Origin: Fen-671 sp963794745
Lineage (GTDB): Bacteria; Actinomycetota; Acidimicrobiia; Acidimicrobiales; Palsa-688
Length of the DNA: 64,000 bases
Direction of reading: 5' to 3'
Assembly (NCBI GenBank): GCA_963794745.1
Contig: CAWCEZ010000011.1
Location: 62,001 to 126,000, forward strand
Part shown: piece by piece, positions 14,827 to 24,942 of the stretch
Layout of the letters: each line of letters opens with the position of its first letter
How positions within the stretch are numbered: position 1 is the stretch's first letter
Translations under genes and position numbers: made by a program
Notes under the pieces: generated by a model
The model's database searches: none
The model's input: the letters and a program-made list of their open reading frames with translations, nothing else
What the model was told of the DNA's origin: nothing

Positions 14827-17800
14827 ATGACGACGCCCCGAGACAGCGCGCTCTTCGATCTCGTCAGCCCAACTGGCCCGTCCCGGTTCGGCCTGCCAAG
14901 TGCAGGTGAAAGGCGAGCTGCAAACTTTGGCGCCTTCGGGGCAGCCGTTGGCGTGCTTGTGAGCGTCCTCCTGATCGGCGGGCTGGTGTGGTCCGCGGCC
15001 ACCGGGCAAGCGCCCCCCTCTCGCCACCCGACGATCTTCGGCGGCTCTCTCGTGCTCGACGACTTCCGCCCCCTCACCGTCATCGACCTGGCGACAGGCG
15101 CCGTGACCGTCCAATTGGAGGGCGTGTACGCACAGGTCGGGGCCAGCAGCTACGGCCAAGTCGAGGCGGTGCCGACGGCCACGGGCACGATGTTGGTGAA
15201 CCGCGTGACGGGCAGCTTCAACATGCTCGCAAAGGACAACTACGTCCTCGGGCCGACAACCAACGGCATATCGCTTGGGCCGCTCACCCGCGAGACCGGG
15301 GCGGCCGGGTTTGCTGACGGCTCGGCCACATACATCGTGCGATATGCGCCGGACAGCACGATTTCTCTCGTCGACGCCTCGACCGTGGTGGCGGGGGCGC
15401 AAGCCCTGGCAGAGGGCTCGCATAGTTCGGTGCGGCCGCTCGGGTTCACAAAGTTAGGTGTCCCGGCCGTCGACCAACCGGGCGCGGCGGCCGTTTCAAA
15501 AGGTGCGCTGTGGCTTTTAGCCCAGCAAGGCGCTAAATGCGACCTGCTGCGGGTCAAGCCTGCTGCCCACGTCGGTCAGGGGCTTGTGGTGGGGACGCGG
15601 GCCAGTTTGCCTGGGGGGTGCGCCGACGCGGCCCTGGAACCCTCCCCTGGCGAACTGGGCCTCGCACTTCCCGGCGAGGTGGACCTGCTGCAGCCCGGCG
15701 GCCGATCCGAAACCGTTTTGGTCCCCGCAACGGCTCGGGCAACCCAGTTCTTGCCCGTGCAGGGGGCCCCGGGAGAACTCTGGTTCCTGGCGAGGATGTC
15801 CTCGGGCTGGTCGGTGTTCGGGGTTGCCCCCGGTGGGGCGGTTACCGGCCCCGAAGCGCTAAAGGCGTTCGGCCCCAGCGCCGAGCCGGCGGTGCCGGCC
15901 TACTCAGGCGGTGAGCTGTACACCCTCGACCAGGCTCAGCCTGGGCAACCGACGTTGTGGATGGTGCGGGCCGGCAGCGGGTCGATGAAGCCGGTGCCCG
16001 GTGCGCTCAAGTACCCCGCGGAGGGAGCCACCGAGAAGGCAAGCTTCCAAGGCGCCGAAGTGCTCGTCGACGGGCCGCGCGTTATCTTCAACAACCCTGA
16101 CAGCCTTCTCGCTGTCGTCGTGTTCACGGACAACAGCCACGCCCCTGTGATCGTCAACAAGTCGACGGCCGTGATCGTGAGCGCCGCCGGCCCTGGTGAC
16201 GCCAACGTGAAGTCCGAAAAGAAGCACAAGACACCTACCACGACCCCGCCCGGCCCCCACTCGAAAACGCCGTCGACTACGCCGACCACGCTCCCCCAGC
16301 CCGTCCAACAGGTGCAGCCGGTACAGCCCGTGCAACCCGTGACCGAGCAGGCCGATTGCGCCACCACCGCCGAGAAACCTTACGAGCCACAGATAAGTTC
16401 GGTCTCGCCGTCGGACGAGTCGGCACTGGTCTCGTGGACCTACCACCTGCTGAGCGAGCAGGACTGCCTGCCGAGCACGTGGTCGGTGACTGTGACTGCT
16501 CTCGGTGGAGGCCCCCAGCCGGGGCACCCGGTCCAGGTCGTGAACGGCCAACAGCAGCTTCTTTTCCCGGGGCTCTTCCCAGGTACCACTTACCAGGCAG
16601 TCGTTACCGCGTATATAGGCAACCGCTCCACGTCGTCGGCTCCTGTCAGGTTCACCACGACCGCTGTGGGCCCGGGCGCGCCAGCCTCGGTAACATCGGT
16701 CGCCAACGGCTCCGGCGGTTGGGTTGTGTCGTGGGCCCCGTGCACCGGAGCGAACTGCGAGGTGCCGGCCAGTTCGTGGACAGTTACCGGCTCGTCTTGC
16801 GGGACCGCGTTCGTTGGCGTGCCGCCTCGGGCCGAGGTGCCCGGGGCACGTAACAGTGTCACCATCAACGCGGGCAACGACGGGAGCCTGCTCGGGGACT
16901 CGCTGTCGTTTAGCGTCCAGGGCGTCAGCAGCACAGGCCTCGTCGGAGGGCCGACTTCAGACAAGGCCTGCACCCAGTCGTGGCAGCCACCGGACCCCGC
17001 TGATATCCAGCTCCTTGCCGCCGGCACGCCGGCCGGTCAGAGTATCACCGCCGCCCTCAGAGTGGTCGTGGCCGCGAACACGTCAAATGAAGTGGCCTTC
17101 GGCGGTGACGAAGTAACGTTCAGCTATGCCGTCGACGGCCATAGCGTCGGCCCTACATCCTCCCTTGGGGTCGATGTCCCCGGCCTTGACCCGGCGAAGC
17201 TCTACCGGGCCAGCGTCACCGTCACCCCGGTCGGTCACCCCTCCGCGGCAGTGACGATCACCAGCGCATCGTTCGGTAAGACGCTGCCCTGGCCTGCCCC
17301 GCTGCAGATGCACGTTAAGGGCGTGGTCGGGCCAGATCCCAGTTCCGGCACGGTCGTGGCCACCTTTCACGGGCTACCGCCCGGGTCGTTCCAAGCTCAA
17401 GGCAAGATGACCTGCGCTTCAGAGGTCCTCCCCGTCAGCGGGACGTTGGCTCATGACCAGTTCAGTTCCAACCTCGACCTCGACCAGATCGGGGGGCGTT
17501 GCAGCCTCTCGTTGACACTGCACAGCACGCTGTCGCCTGACCCCTACGGGGTGCCGTCGGCGCCGCTGACCGCGGCGTTTTCTATTGGTGCGCCGCCGTC
17601 TTACCGTTTCAGCGTTAGCGTCATCGAACCTTGCGGAAGGTACTGTGCCACGTTCGGCCTCCTGGTCACCTACAACGGCAGCGGCCAGCCACCCGGCACC
17701 GACTGGCAGGTCAGCGCGACGGCGGGGCCGATATGCGACGCGGGTACCCCCATCGAGGCGGCAGCCGCGTTCCCTGTCACCATAAGTTGGCCGACGACCT

Positions 17801-18636
17801 GCCCGACCCCGACGGTGAGTGTTTCGTGGGTCTACCTCGGCCAGGCCGGAGGCGTCGTGGTGGGGCTGGCCAACTTGCCCTCCCTCCCGGCTCCTCCGCC
17901 TCCGACCTCTGCGCCGTTGCCGACGACGACCGTCGCTGTCCGGGCGACTACGACAACTACCGCGGTGCTCCCCGCAACGACGTCTGTCACCGTGGTCCCG
18001 GCAACGACCGTAAGCCTTCCGCCCACAACGGCTGCGGCCGCCCCGACGACCACGACCACGACTACTCCTAGGCCGACGACCACGGCCCTCGGGACGACAA
18101 CCGTCTGCAACCCCAGCGATTGCTCGACCACGACGGCACCGCCCGCCACGACGGTGCCGCCCGCCACGACGCTCCCCCCGCCGACCACCACCACCCTGCC
18201 GACTGTCACCACGCTGCCCGTGACAACCCTGCCGCCGCCGCCGACCACCACCACCCTTCCGACTGTCACCACGCTGCCCGTGACAACCCTGCCGCCGCCC
18301 CCTCCGACCACCACCACTCTGCCGACAGTCACCACGGTGCCGACCAGCGCATTGGTCCTCGCCGGCCCCGGCGCTGGCCCTCGTGGCGGCCCCGGCGCAG
18401 GCCCACGAGGCCCGACGGCGCTCAGCCCCAAGGGCGCACTGCTAGGGCGCCTCGCCCACGCTTCCTCGCGCTCTGGCGGTGCATGGGCTCTTGCAATGTG
18501 GATCCTGATCGATGCGCTACTGGTCGTAGTCCTCGCCGGCTCGCTCGGCTGGGGTGCGCGCGCTGCGCTCACGGCCCGCAGGCGCGCTTACCGGTTGAGC
18601 GGGCGGACCTACCCACTAATGGAGGCATCTACGTGA
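14827..18636 (+). CDS. Large membrane-anchored fibronectin type III protein (PFNA-cluster Fn3 component)
   Basis: 1269 residues. A short cytosolic N-terminus precedes a membrane helix at about residues 35-57 (VGVLVSVLLIGGLVW). Then comes a roughly 380-residue region of repeated beta strands and turns resembling a beta-propeller sensor, and a Lys/Thr/Pro linker (about 455-500). At least one clear fibronectin III domain follows (PQISSVSPSDESALVSWTY, then LFPGTTYQAVVTAYIGN), with a second, Cys-containing one after it. After further beta domains a Thr/Pro stalk with 60-bp DNA repeats leads to GAGPRGGPGAGPRGP and a C-terminal membrane helix (WALAMWILIDALLVVVLAG). Both ends are thus in the membrane or cytosol with the bulk outside. 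It is the first gene of a five-gene overlapping set and probably the extracellular receptor or scaffold. Its stop overlaps the moxR start (GTGA). Confidence 0.85.
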   Translation: MTTPRDSALFDLVSPTGPSRFGLPSAGERRAANFGAFGAAVGVLVSVLLIGGLVWSAATGQAPPSRHPTIFGGSLVLDDFRPLTVIDLATGAVTVQLEGVYAQVGASSYGQVEAVPTATGTMLVNRVTGSFNMLAKDNYVLGPTTNGISLGPLTRETGAAGFADGSATYIVRYAPDSTISLVDASTVVAGAQALAEGSHSSVRPLGFTKLGVPAVDQPGAAAVSKGALWLLAQQGAKCDLLRVKPAAHVGQGLVVGTRASLPGGCADAALEPSPGELGLALPGEVDLLQPGGRSETVLVPATARATQFLPVQGAPGELWFLARMSSGWSVFGVAPGGAVTGPEALKAFGPSAEPAVPAYSGGELYTLDQAQPGQPTLWMVRAGSGSMKPVPGALKYPAEGATEKASFQGAEVLVDGPRVIFNNPDSLLAVVVFTDNSHAPVIVNKSTAVIVSAAGPGDANVKSEKKHKTPTTTPPGPHSKTPSTTPTTLPQPVQQVQPVQPVQPVTEQADCATTAEKPYEPQISSVSPSDESALVSWTYHLLSEQDCLPSTWSVTVTALGGGPQPGHPVQVVNGQQQLLFPGLFPGTTYQAVVTAYIGNRSTSSAPVRFTTTAVGPGAPASVTSVANGSGGWVVSWAPCTGANCEVPASSWTVTGSSCGTAFVGVPPRAEVPGARNSVTINAGNDGSLLGDSLSFSVQGVSSTGLVGGPTSDKACTQSWQPPDPADIQLLAAGTPAGQSITAALRVVVAANTSNEVAFGGDEVTFSYAVDGHSVGPTSSLGVDVPGLDPAKLYRASVTVTPVGHPSAAVTITSASFGKTLPWPAPLQMHVKGVVGPDPSSGTVVATFHGLPPGSFQAQGKMTCASEVLPVSGTLAHDQFSSNLDLDQIGGRCSLSLTLHSTLSPDPYGVPSAPLTAAFSIGAPPSYRFSVSVIEPCGRYCATFGLLVTYNGSGQPPGTDWQVSATAGPICDAGTPIEAAAAFPVTISWPTTCPTPTVSVSWVYLGQAGGVVVGLANLPSLPAPPPPTSAPLPTTTVAVRATTTTTAVLPATTSVTVVPATTVSLPPTTAAAAPTTTTTTTPRPTTTALGTTTVCNPSDCSTTTAPPATTVPPATTLPPPTTTTLPTVTTLPVTTLPPPPTTTTLPTVTTLPVTTLPPPPPTTTTLPTVTTVPTSALVLAGPGAGPRGGPGAGPRGPTALSPKGALLGRLAHASSRSGGAWALAMWILIDALLVVVLAGSLGWGARAALTARRRAYRLSGRTYPLMEAST
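18181..18340. repeat. 60-bp tandem repeat encoding a Thr/Pro stalk
   Basis: Units 18181-18240 and 18241-18300 are nearly identical, and a third partial unit follows to about 18340. They encode PTTTTLPTVTTLPVTTLPPP-type repeats of the cell-surface stalk in the Fn3 protein. Similar Thr/Pro stretches spacer out wall proteins and may be glycosylated. Confidence 0.85.
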
Positions 18637-19652
18637 GCACGACCACGCCCATGACAGGCCATCCCACCCCAGGAGCAGGACAGTCCGCAGGTGGGACCGA
18701 TATCGCCAGGTTTGTGCAGATGTACAACGGCCTGGTCGCCAACGTGACAAAGGTGCTCCACGGCAAGGAGGCCGTTGTCCGAGCGGCTGTTGCGTGCGTG
18801 CTGGCCGAAGGCCATCTGCTCATCGAAGACGTGCCCGGTGTCGGCAAAACCTCGCTGGCACGGGCGATATGCAAGTCCGTCAACCTCACTTGGAACCGCG
18901 TCCAGTTCACCCCGGACCTCTTGCCGAGCGACATCACCGGCGTCACCGTGTTCGATCAGGCAACCTCAACGTTCACTTTCCGGCCGGGGCCAGTGTTCGC
19001 CAACATCGTCCTTGGCGACGAGATCAACAGAGCGTCGCCAAAAACACAGTCCGCGCTGCTCGAAGTAATGCAAGAGCACACCGTGTCCACCGACGCTGCG
19101 GTCTACCCCGTGCCCCGGCCGTTCGTGGTCATCGCGACGCAAAACCCGATCGACCTCGAGGGGACCTATGTACTGCCTGAGGCGCAGCTCGACCGTTTTT
19201 TGATGCGGCTTTCGGTCGGCTACCCCTCGCCGGAAGCCGAGGCCGAGGTGCTGAGGACCGAGCGCAACACGCCCAGCGTCGACGAGCTCGCCGCCGTGAT
19301 GGACCGCGACGACCTGCTCGGCATGATCGATTTCGTAAAGCGGGCGGTCGAAGTGTCGTCGCCGATCGAGCATTACATCGTCGCCATTTGCGCCCGTACC
19401 CGTGAGCTCCCAGAGGTGCGCCTCGGGGTTTCCCCCCGTGGCGGGCTGGCTTTGCTGCGTGCCGCTCGAGTTGTCGCGGCGGCCGCCGGCCGGCCTTTCG
19501 TCACGCCGGACGACGTGCAGGCGATGGCTCTGGCGACACTGTCGCACCGTGTGGTGTTACGCCCCGACGCCGAGATCCAGGGCAGGACTGCAGGAGAAGT
19601 GATCACCCGCGCCGTACAGACCGTCCCGGTACCGCGAGCAGTGCTCCGCTAG
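18633..19652 (+). CDS. moxR: MoxR-family AAA+ ATPase
   Basis: 339 residues from GTG 18633, which overlaps the fn3 stop and has GGAGG 7 bases upstream. Walker A is PGVGKTSLARA (Lys72) and Walker B IVLGDEINRASPKTQ. The MoxR signatures PDLLPSDITG, FRPGPVFANI, ATQNPIDLEGTY, LPEAQLDRFLM and VSPRGGLALLRAARV are complete, so the ATPase should be active. MoxR proteins act as chaperone-like assembly factors, usually with a DUF58 partner, which follows here. They are cytosolic and probably act on the membrane-bound products of this cluster. Confidence 0.94.
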   Translation: MSTTTPMTGHPTPGAGQSAGGTDIARFVQMYNGLVANVTKVLHGKEAVVRAAVACVLAEGHLLIEDVPGVGKTSLARAICKSVNLTWNRVQFTPDLLPSDITGVTVFDQATSTFTFRPGPVFANIVLGDEINRASPKTQSALLEVMQEHTVSTDAAVYPVPRPFVVIATQNPIDLEGTYVLPEAQLDRFLMRLSVGYPSPEAEAEVLRTERNTPSVDELAAVMDRDDLLGMIDFVKRAVEVSSPIEHYIVAICARTRELPEVRLGVSPRGGLALLRAARVVAAAAGRPFVTPDDVQAMALATLSHRVVLRPDAEIQGRTAGEVITRAVQTVPVPRAVLR

Positions 19653-19689
19653 TGCCAGGGCTCCGCCTAGTGACGGGGGGACCTGCGCT

Positions 19690-20827
19690 GTGACCCGGTT
19701 GGGTTGGGGCGCCTGCATCGCCGGGGCTGCCTTGACGGTCGCAGGGCTGGTGGCGAGATGGGGGCCACTGCTCGTAATAGGCGTGGGCCTGCTCGTGCTC
19801 GTAGCCGGCGCCTTGGTTTACGTCGCCCGCTCGCCCCGGCTCGCCCTCGAGCGCGCTGTCGAGCCGCCCCGGGTCGAAAAAGGCCAGCCGGCAATTGCCG
19901 TGATCCGAGCCGTCAACCTTTCGTGGCGCACTTTGAGCTCGCTCGTCATAGAGCAACGCCTCGGCGAGGTGGTCTTCAGGGCAGAACTGCCCCGCCTCCG
20001 CAGAGGCGAAGCGGGACTGCGGACCTACCGCCTTCCGACTTCGCGTCGAGGCACATACAGTGTCGGCGCTGTCGAAATACCCAAGGCGGACCCGTTCGGC
20101 CTCTGCCGGCGGGTGCGCTCCCTCGGCGAGCCCCAGGTGATCTCGGTCCATCCTCGGGCGCTCTTGCTCGAGCGCGTTGCCGAGCGGCATGTCACGCAAT
20201 TTGGAGGGCCCGTCGAGCGACACGTCACCACAGGGCAGCGTGACCTTCCACCGGCTTCGCGAATACGTCATCGGCGACGACCTACGCACTGTGCACTGGC
20301 CGTCGACCGCTCGCACGGGCAAGCTCGTCGTCCGCCACAACGTGGACACCGCCCAGCCCTACACCGTCGTCCTCGTCGACGTCCGGCCCGAGGTCTATTC
20401 CTCCGAGACCTTCGAAGAGGCGATGGACGTCACGGCCTCCGTCGCGACGTCCCTGTCGGGCGGCAAAGCTCCCGTCCAGATCCGCACGACGGCGGGAGAG
20501 AGGGTCGGTGGCGCCGGGCAGCGCGACCCGGCGGGGCTCGTCGATTACCTGACGGACCTCTCCCCAAGCAACGTCGGGTCATTGTCGGCACAGATCACCC
20601 CCCTGCGGCGCGACCGTGGTGGCAGCGCGCTTGTGGTCGTGACCGGTGCGCTAGAGCTCGATACCCTTCCTTCGATCGCATCGCTCAAGCGGCGCTTCGA
20701 CCACGTGATCGTGGTCTCGGTCGTCCCCCGGCCCGGCCCGGTCCCCGTCTACCCGGGGGTAAGGGTGCTCGTGGTCGCTTCGGCGGACGAACTCGCCCAG
20801 GCGTGGCGAGAGCTGGTGACTAGATGA
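19690..20827 (+). CDS. DUF58 protein (frameshifted near 20176)
   Basis: About 379 residues when repaired. Two adjacent membrane helices at the N-terminus (CIAGAALTVAGLVA and LLVIGVGLLVLVAGALVYVA) precede a beta-rich region with RRGTYSVGAVEIPKADPFGL. The DUF58 signature follows (SDTSPQGSVTFHRLREYVIGDDLRTVHWPSTART), then a von Willebrand A-like fold (TVVLVDVRPEVY). The signature is in another frame: one surplus G in gagcgcgttgcc around 20176 separates it from the upstream part, and removing it restores continuity at ER-LPSGMSRNLEGP. It is the partner of MoxR and starts 37 bases after it; its stop overlaps the next gene by ATGA. Possibly a sequencing indel. Confidence 0.86.
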
Positions 20828-23156
20828 CCCGGGTCAGCTTGCCGCGCTTGCTCGTAGGCGTCCTGCTGTCCGCTGCCGCCGCTGGGACGTTCCTCGCCGC
20901 GATGCCTTGGCTGCGTGCCTATCAGGTGGGCCTTGCGCCGCTGCTCCTGGCGTTGTCGGCGGTGGTGCCCGTCGTAATAAGTGTGACCGTGTCGCGAGCG
21001 CTCCGCTTCGCAGCCGGCGTCTCGTACGCCGCCTCGTTGACGGGCCTGGTGGCCCTGATGTCCATCAGCAACGAGTTCGATTTCAACTCCATCTGGAACG
21101 GCCTCGTGCACGTGCCCGCCCAGCTTCTGACCGAAACCCTTCCCCTGGCCGGGGGAAGCTACCTCATGGCGGCGCCGATCGTGCTCACCTGGCTCTGTGC
21201 CACCGTGTCGGCCGAGTTGCTCCTTCGTCCGGCCAGCCCGTCGGCGGTGGCGCCGGGAGTACCGGTAGTTTTCTTCGTCCTTGCGCTCGCGGCGACAACC
21301 TCGGCACCGGCCGGGGCAACTGTCGCTGAAGGAGCTGGGCTTCTCGGCGCCCTCGTTGTGGGCGCCCTCGCCCGCCAAGGGGTCATCGAGGCGCAGGTCG
21401 CCCACGCCGAAGCCGGCGCGGGGGCGGAGGGCGCCTCCGCCAGCCGGTCCAGGCGTCGCTACAGCTCCCTTCGGCGCGCGCTCTCGGGCACCGCGCTGGC
21501 CGCCTTGGTCGTTGTCGCCCTAGCGGTCGGGATCTCGCGAGTGCCCTCGCTCGTCAACAAGCCGGCCGCTCTCACGCGTTCCACCCAGTTGCTGTCGGCC
21601 ACCGTGGTCGACCCGCTGGACGCTCTCGCCTCCCTGCGTCGCTCGGACCCGGCCGGCCCGGCGGAGGCGCTTTTCAAGGTGCAGGTAAAGCGGCCCTGGA
21701 GCGGCTACATGTCGCTGGCGGTCCTCAACAATTACGACGGCGACATATGGACTTCTTCGGCCACGTTCCGTCCCACCGGCGGGCGCGTCCCCTCGGCCAG
21801 CCCGGCGGCCCCGGACGAGCCGGCGAGCCAGGTTGTCGCGCAGCGCTACACCCTGCAACGAGCGATCGGCCTTCCGTTCTTGCCTGCGGTGGACCGCCCG
21901 GAGCAGGTCGATGGTTTGTCGGTCGACGCTGATGCCAATACCGGGATGCTCGCCGCCTCCCCCTCCCTGCCGGCGTCTTACAGCGTGCAGTCTCGAGCCC
22001 CCACTGCGACAGCGAGAGGCGTGGGGACCGCCAACCTGATCGCCTTCGGGGCCGCCGTCCCGGGCGGCGACAATGCCGAGTACACCGAGCTCCCACCCGG
22101 TTCGGTGAGCGACGTCGCTGCTGCGGTCCGCTTTGCGGTGAGCCTGACCGGCCTGCAAGCGAGGCCGTCGCTCGGTTTTCTCGAGGACGTCGACTTTTCG
22201 CTGCACGATCGCGAAAGGCGCGTCGTCCCGCGTCAATCGACGGGGCCCCTCTCCAACCCCGCCGCCCTGGCCGGCACATCGCTGGCACAGGTCATGAACG
22301 CCGTCACCGTTGACCACGCAGCAACGCCCGAGCAGTTCGCAACGTTCTTCGCCGTCGTCGCCCGCTACCTCGGGGTACCTGTCAGGGTCGTGACAGGGTT
22401 CCGCGCACCGAGCGCGGCCGGCGCCTCGGCACCTCTCGCGGCTGGTCAGTACGAGGTGACCAACCGGGACGCCTGGACCTGGGACGAAGTACCGGTAGTT
22501 GGCTACGGCTGGGTCGTCATCGACGCTACGCCGGTGTTGACGACCGCTGACCCTTCGGCGCCTTCCGAAGCCGTGAAAGCGGCCCCTCGGCGCAGGCCAA
22601 GCAGGCCACGGCGCTGCCAGGCAAGGGTGCCGCGCACGCGATCGCCAAGCCCGTCAACGTGAAGCTCACCTTGCCGTTGCACCTCGATTGGGGGCTCGTG
22701 TTCGGGGCCGGGCTACCTGCCGCCGTCCTGCTCGCCCTGCTCATCGGCGGTTTGGGAGTGCCCGCGCTTCGCCGTCGTTTGCGACGCTTGGCCCGCCACC
22801 GCCTCGACGACCCGGCGCTGTTGGCCACGGGGGCCTGGCTCGAGCTTCTCGACGGGCTCGCCCGGCTCGGGGTCGAGGTACCGTCTTCGGCGACGAGCAC
22901 CGACGTTGCGGTGCAGGTCGCTGACCGCTTCGGTGATGAACTGGGACCGGCCGTCGAGCTCGTCGGCACGCTCGCGGACCAAGCTATCTACTCCACCGAG
23001 CTGCCCGTTGACCCCGAGTCCGCCCTGGCCGCCTGGGAATCGCAGCGCCAGCTCTACCGCTCTGTGCGCCACATCGTCCCTGGCCGGGACAGGGCGCACG
23101 CCTTGCTCCTGGTGGGCAATGCTCCGGGCCGCCCCGACGACGGGGCCGCCAAGTGA
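20824..23156 (+). CDS. Transglutaminase-like membrane protein with DUF4129 tail (frameshifted near 22577; catalytic Cys and His missing)
   Basis: About 777 residues when repaired. Several membrane helices fill residues 1-240. Next come an extracytoplasmic region, a transglutaminase-like core (residues 490-570), one more helix (WGLVFGAGLPAAVLLALLIGG) and a cytosolic DUF4129-like helical domain. In the core the usual GYCEQFA is ATPEQFA, so Pro502 replaces the nucleophilic Cys; the usual RDAHAW is RDAWTW, so Trp551 replaces the His; only Asp567 (VIDATP) remains. Cross-linking or protease activity is therefore unlikely, and a binding role is inferred. The frame changes at about 22577: SEAVK and SGPSAQAK are in different frames. 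The stop overlaps the kinase start (GTGA). Confidence 0.85.
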
Positions 23157-24886
23157 GAGGGCGCAGGAACGCCACCGCGACCGCCCCCGGGTCCACCTTC
23201 CCCGGCTACGCCAACATCGCGGAACTGGCAAGCGGGGCGTTCGCCACCGTGTACCGAGCGGTCGAGCTCGGGACCGGTCGCTCTGTTGCCCTGAAGGTCC
23301 TGCGAGTGGCGGACACATCTCCTCACCTCGTCGAAGTCTTTGAAAAAGAGCTGGGTGCGCTCGCGCTGCTCAGCAACCATCCCAACGTGACGACCTTGTA
23401 CGGGACGTTTGCCACCCCTGAAGGGCGCCCAGTACTCGTGCTCGAGCTCTGCCGGGAGTCCCTCGCGCACCGGGTCCGCCAAAGTGGCCCGCTGGCCGCC
23501 GGGGAGGTGGTCCAGGTCGGTATCAAGATCGCCGGGGCGCTCGAGACGGCGCACCGCTCGGGCCTGCTCCACCGGGACATGAAGCCGCAGAACATACTCG
23601 TTTCTCAGTTCGACGAGCCGGTCCTGGCTGACTTTGGCGTTGCCACGCTGCAAGCACAGGCACAATCGACCGAGGGAGTGTTCGGTTTCACGACCTTGCA
23701 TGCCCCGCCCGAAGCCCTCGAGGGCCTGCCCCTTTCGCCCTCAGCTGATATTTACGGCTTGGCGTCGTCGATGTACCAGCTCCTCGTGGGCCGGGGGCCG
23801 TTTTCCTCATATGAGGGGGAAGCTCCCGCTTCGGTCATCCTGCGCATCCTGCGCGACCCGGCTCCCCGGGCGCCCGCCAACGACGTGCCCGTTGCCCTCG
23901 CCGACCTCATGGAGAACGCTCTGGCCAAGGACCCAGGCAAGCGTCCCCAGACGGCCGGTGATTTCGCAGAAGCGCTCCGCGAGATCGAAGCTCTCGCCGG
24001 GTGGGCCCAGACCCCTTACGTCGTTTGGGGCGCCCCTCAGGCTGAGCCAGGCCCCGACCGCAACGGCGGCCGCGCAGCCTCCCCGAACCCGGCAGCCTCC
24101 CCGAACCCGGCAGCCTCCCCGAACCCAGCAGCGGCGCAACTGGCCCAACTGCTACAGGAACAATCGGCACGTGCTCTCCGCTTGCCCGATCCCGCCACTG
24201 AGGTCGTACCCGCCACTGAGGTGGCTCCTGCAACACCCTCAACCGGCCCAATGACGGAGCCACCGCCGCCACCCCCGCCACTACCGCCACTACCGCCGCC
24301 AGTTGCGCCAGCAAAGCAGGCGCCGCCAGTCAAGCAGGCCCAACCGGCAAAGACGGCCGTGCCCGCAAAGGCGGCCCTTCCCGAAAAGGCGGCGCCGGCG
24401 AAGAAGGCTCAGGCATCAGCTCAGGCATCCGGGCCGGCGGTACAGCCAACGAAGGCTCCCGCCAAGGCACGCAGAGCATCGCCACGTTCCCCGAAGCCGC
24501 CTGCCTCGCAGCAACCAGCCCCCCCGGGGACCAGGTCCGTCATTGCGCCTCCGCCCCAAGAGCGCCACGTCGTCACCCCTCTGCCGGCGACGGCACCGGT
24601 GCGCGTCGTGGCCCCGGCCGGACCAGTCATCGCGGTGCGGGACTGGCTGGCCCCATTGCCCGTGACCCAAGGCGCAGCGCACGACCGGCAATGGCCCATT
24701 TCGCCCGTGCCCGCCGGCGGGACGACCGTGCCTATTACGTCGAGGCGGGCAAGCACCTCCGGTCCCGGGCGCCATCTTGCGCCCGGCTCACGCAGGAAGA
24801 AGGCAATCCTGCTGGGGGGCTCGCTGGCCGGGGCGGTGGTCGTGGTCGGAGGTATCGGCGTGGCCGCCGTCGCCCACTGGTTGTGA
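23153..24886 (+). CDS. Tail-anchored Ser/Thr protein kinase (PASTA-less)
   Basis: 577 residues from GTG 23153, overlapping the previous stop. The Hanks-type kinase domain spans residues 20-285: a slightly degenerate glycine loop (ELASGAFATVY), Lys48 in VALKVLR, HRDMKPQN (Asp142) and ADFG (Asp160), so catalysis is plausible. A long Pro/Ala/Lys-rich linker with AASPNP repeats (18-bp DNA units) leads to a single membrane helix at the very end (LLGGSLAGAVVVVGGIGVAAVA). Only a few residues are outside, so there is no sensor domain as in PknB. Signal input likely comes through the Fn3 or transglutaminase-like partners encoded upstream. Last gene of the cluster. Confidence 0.92.
   Translation: MRGRRNATATAPGSTFPGYANIAELASGAFATVYRAVELGTGRSVALKVLRVADTSPHLVEVFEKELGALALLSNHPNVTTLYGTFATPEGRPVLVLELCRESLAHRVRQSGPLAAGEVVQVGIKIAGALETAHRSGLLHRDMKPQNILVSQFDEPVLADFGVATLQAQAQSTEGVFGFTTLHAPPEALEGLPLSPSADIYGLASSMYQLLVGRGPFSSYEGEAPASVILRILRDPAPRAPANDVPVALADLMENALAKDPGKRPQTAGDFAEALREIEALAGWAQTPYVVWGAPQAEPGPDRNGGRAASPNPAASPNPAASPNPAAAQLAQLLQEQSARALRLPDPATEVVPATEVAPATPSTGPMTEPPPPPPPLPPLPPPVAPAKQAPPVKQAQPAKTAVPAKAALPEKAAPAKKAQASAQASGPAVQPTKAPAKARRASPRSPKPPASQQPAPPGTRSVIAPPPQERHVVTPLPATAPVRVVAPAGPVIAVRDWLAPLPVTQGAAHDRQWPISPVPAGGTTVPITSRRASTSGPGRHLAPGSRRKKAILLGGSLAGAVVVVGGIGVAAVAHWL
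24074..24127. repeat. 18-bp coding minisatellite in the kinase linker (three units)
   Basis: Three 18-bp units (gcagcctccccgaacccg type) encode AASPNP three times in the disordered linker between the kinase domain and the membrane anchor. Looser repeats of ATEVxP and PAKxA follow. Confidence 0.85.
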
Positions 24887-24928
24887 CGCCGTTCACTTAT
24901 TAGACCGGCCCCGCACCCCGCCCGCGGG

Positions 24929-24934
24929 TACCCT
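24929..24934 (+). promoter_or_regulatory. Candidate -10 box for leaderless trpS transcript
   Basis: TACCCT ends 8 bases before the trpS GTG, and no Shine-Dalgarno is visible in between. A TAnnnT hexamer at this distance is the usual sign of leaderless mRNA in actinobacteria. Confidence 0.45.
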
Positions 24935-24942
24935 GCTTTGTC

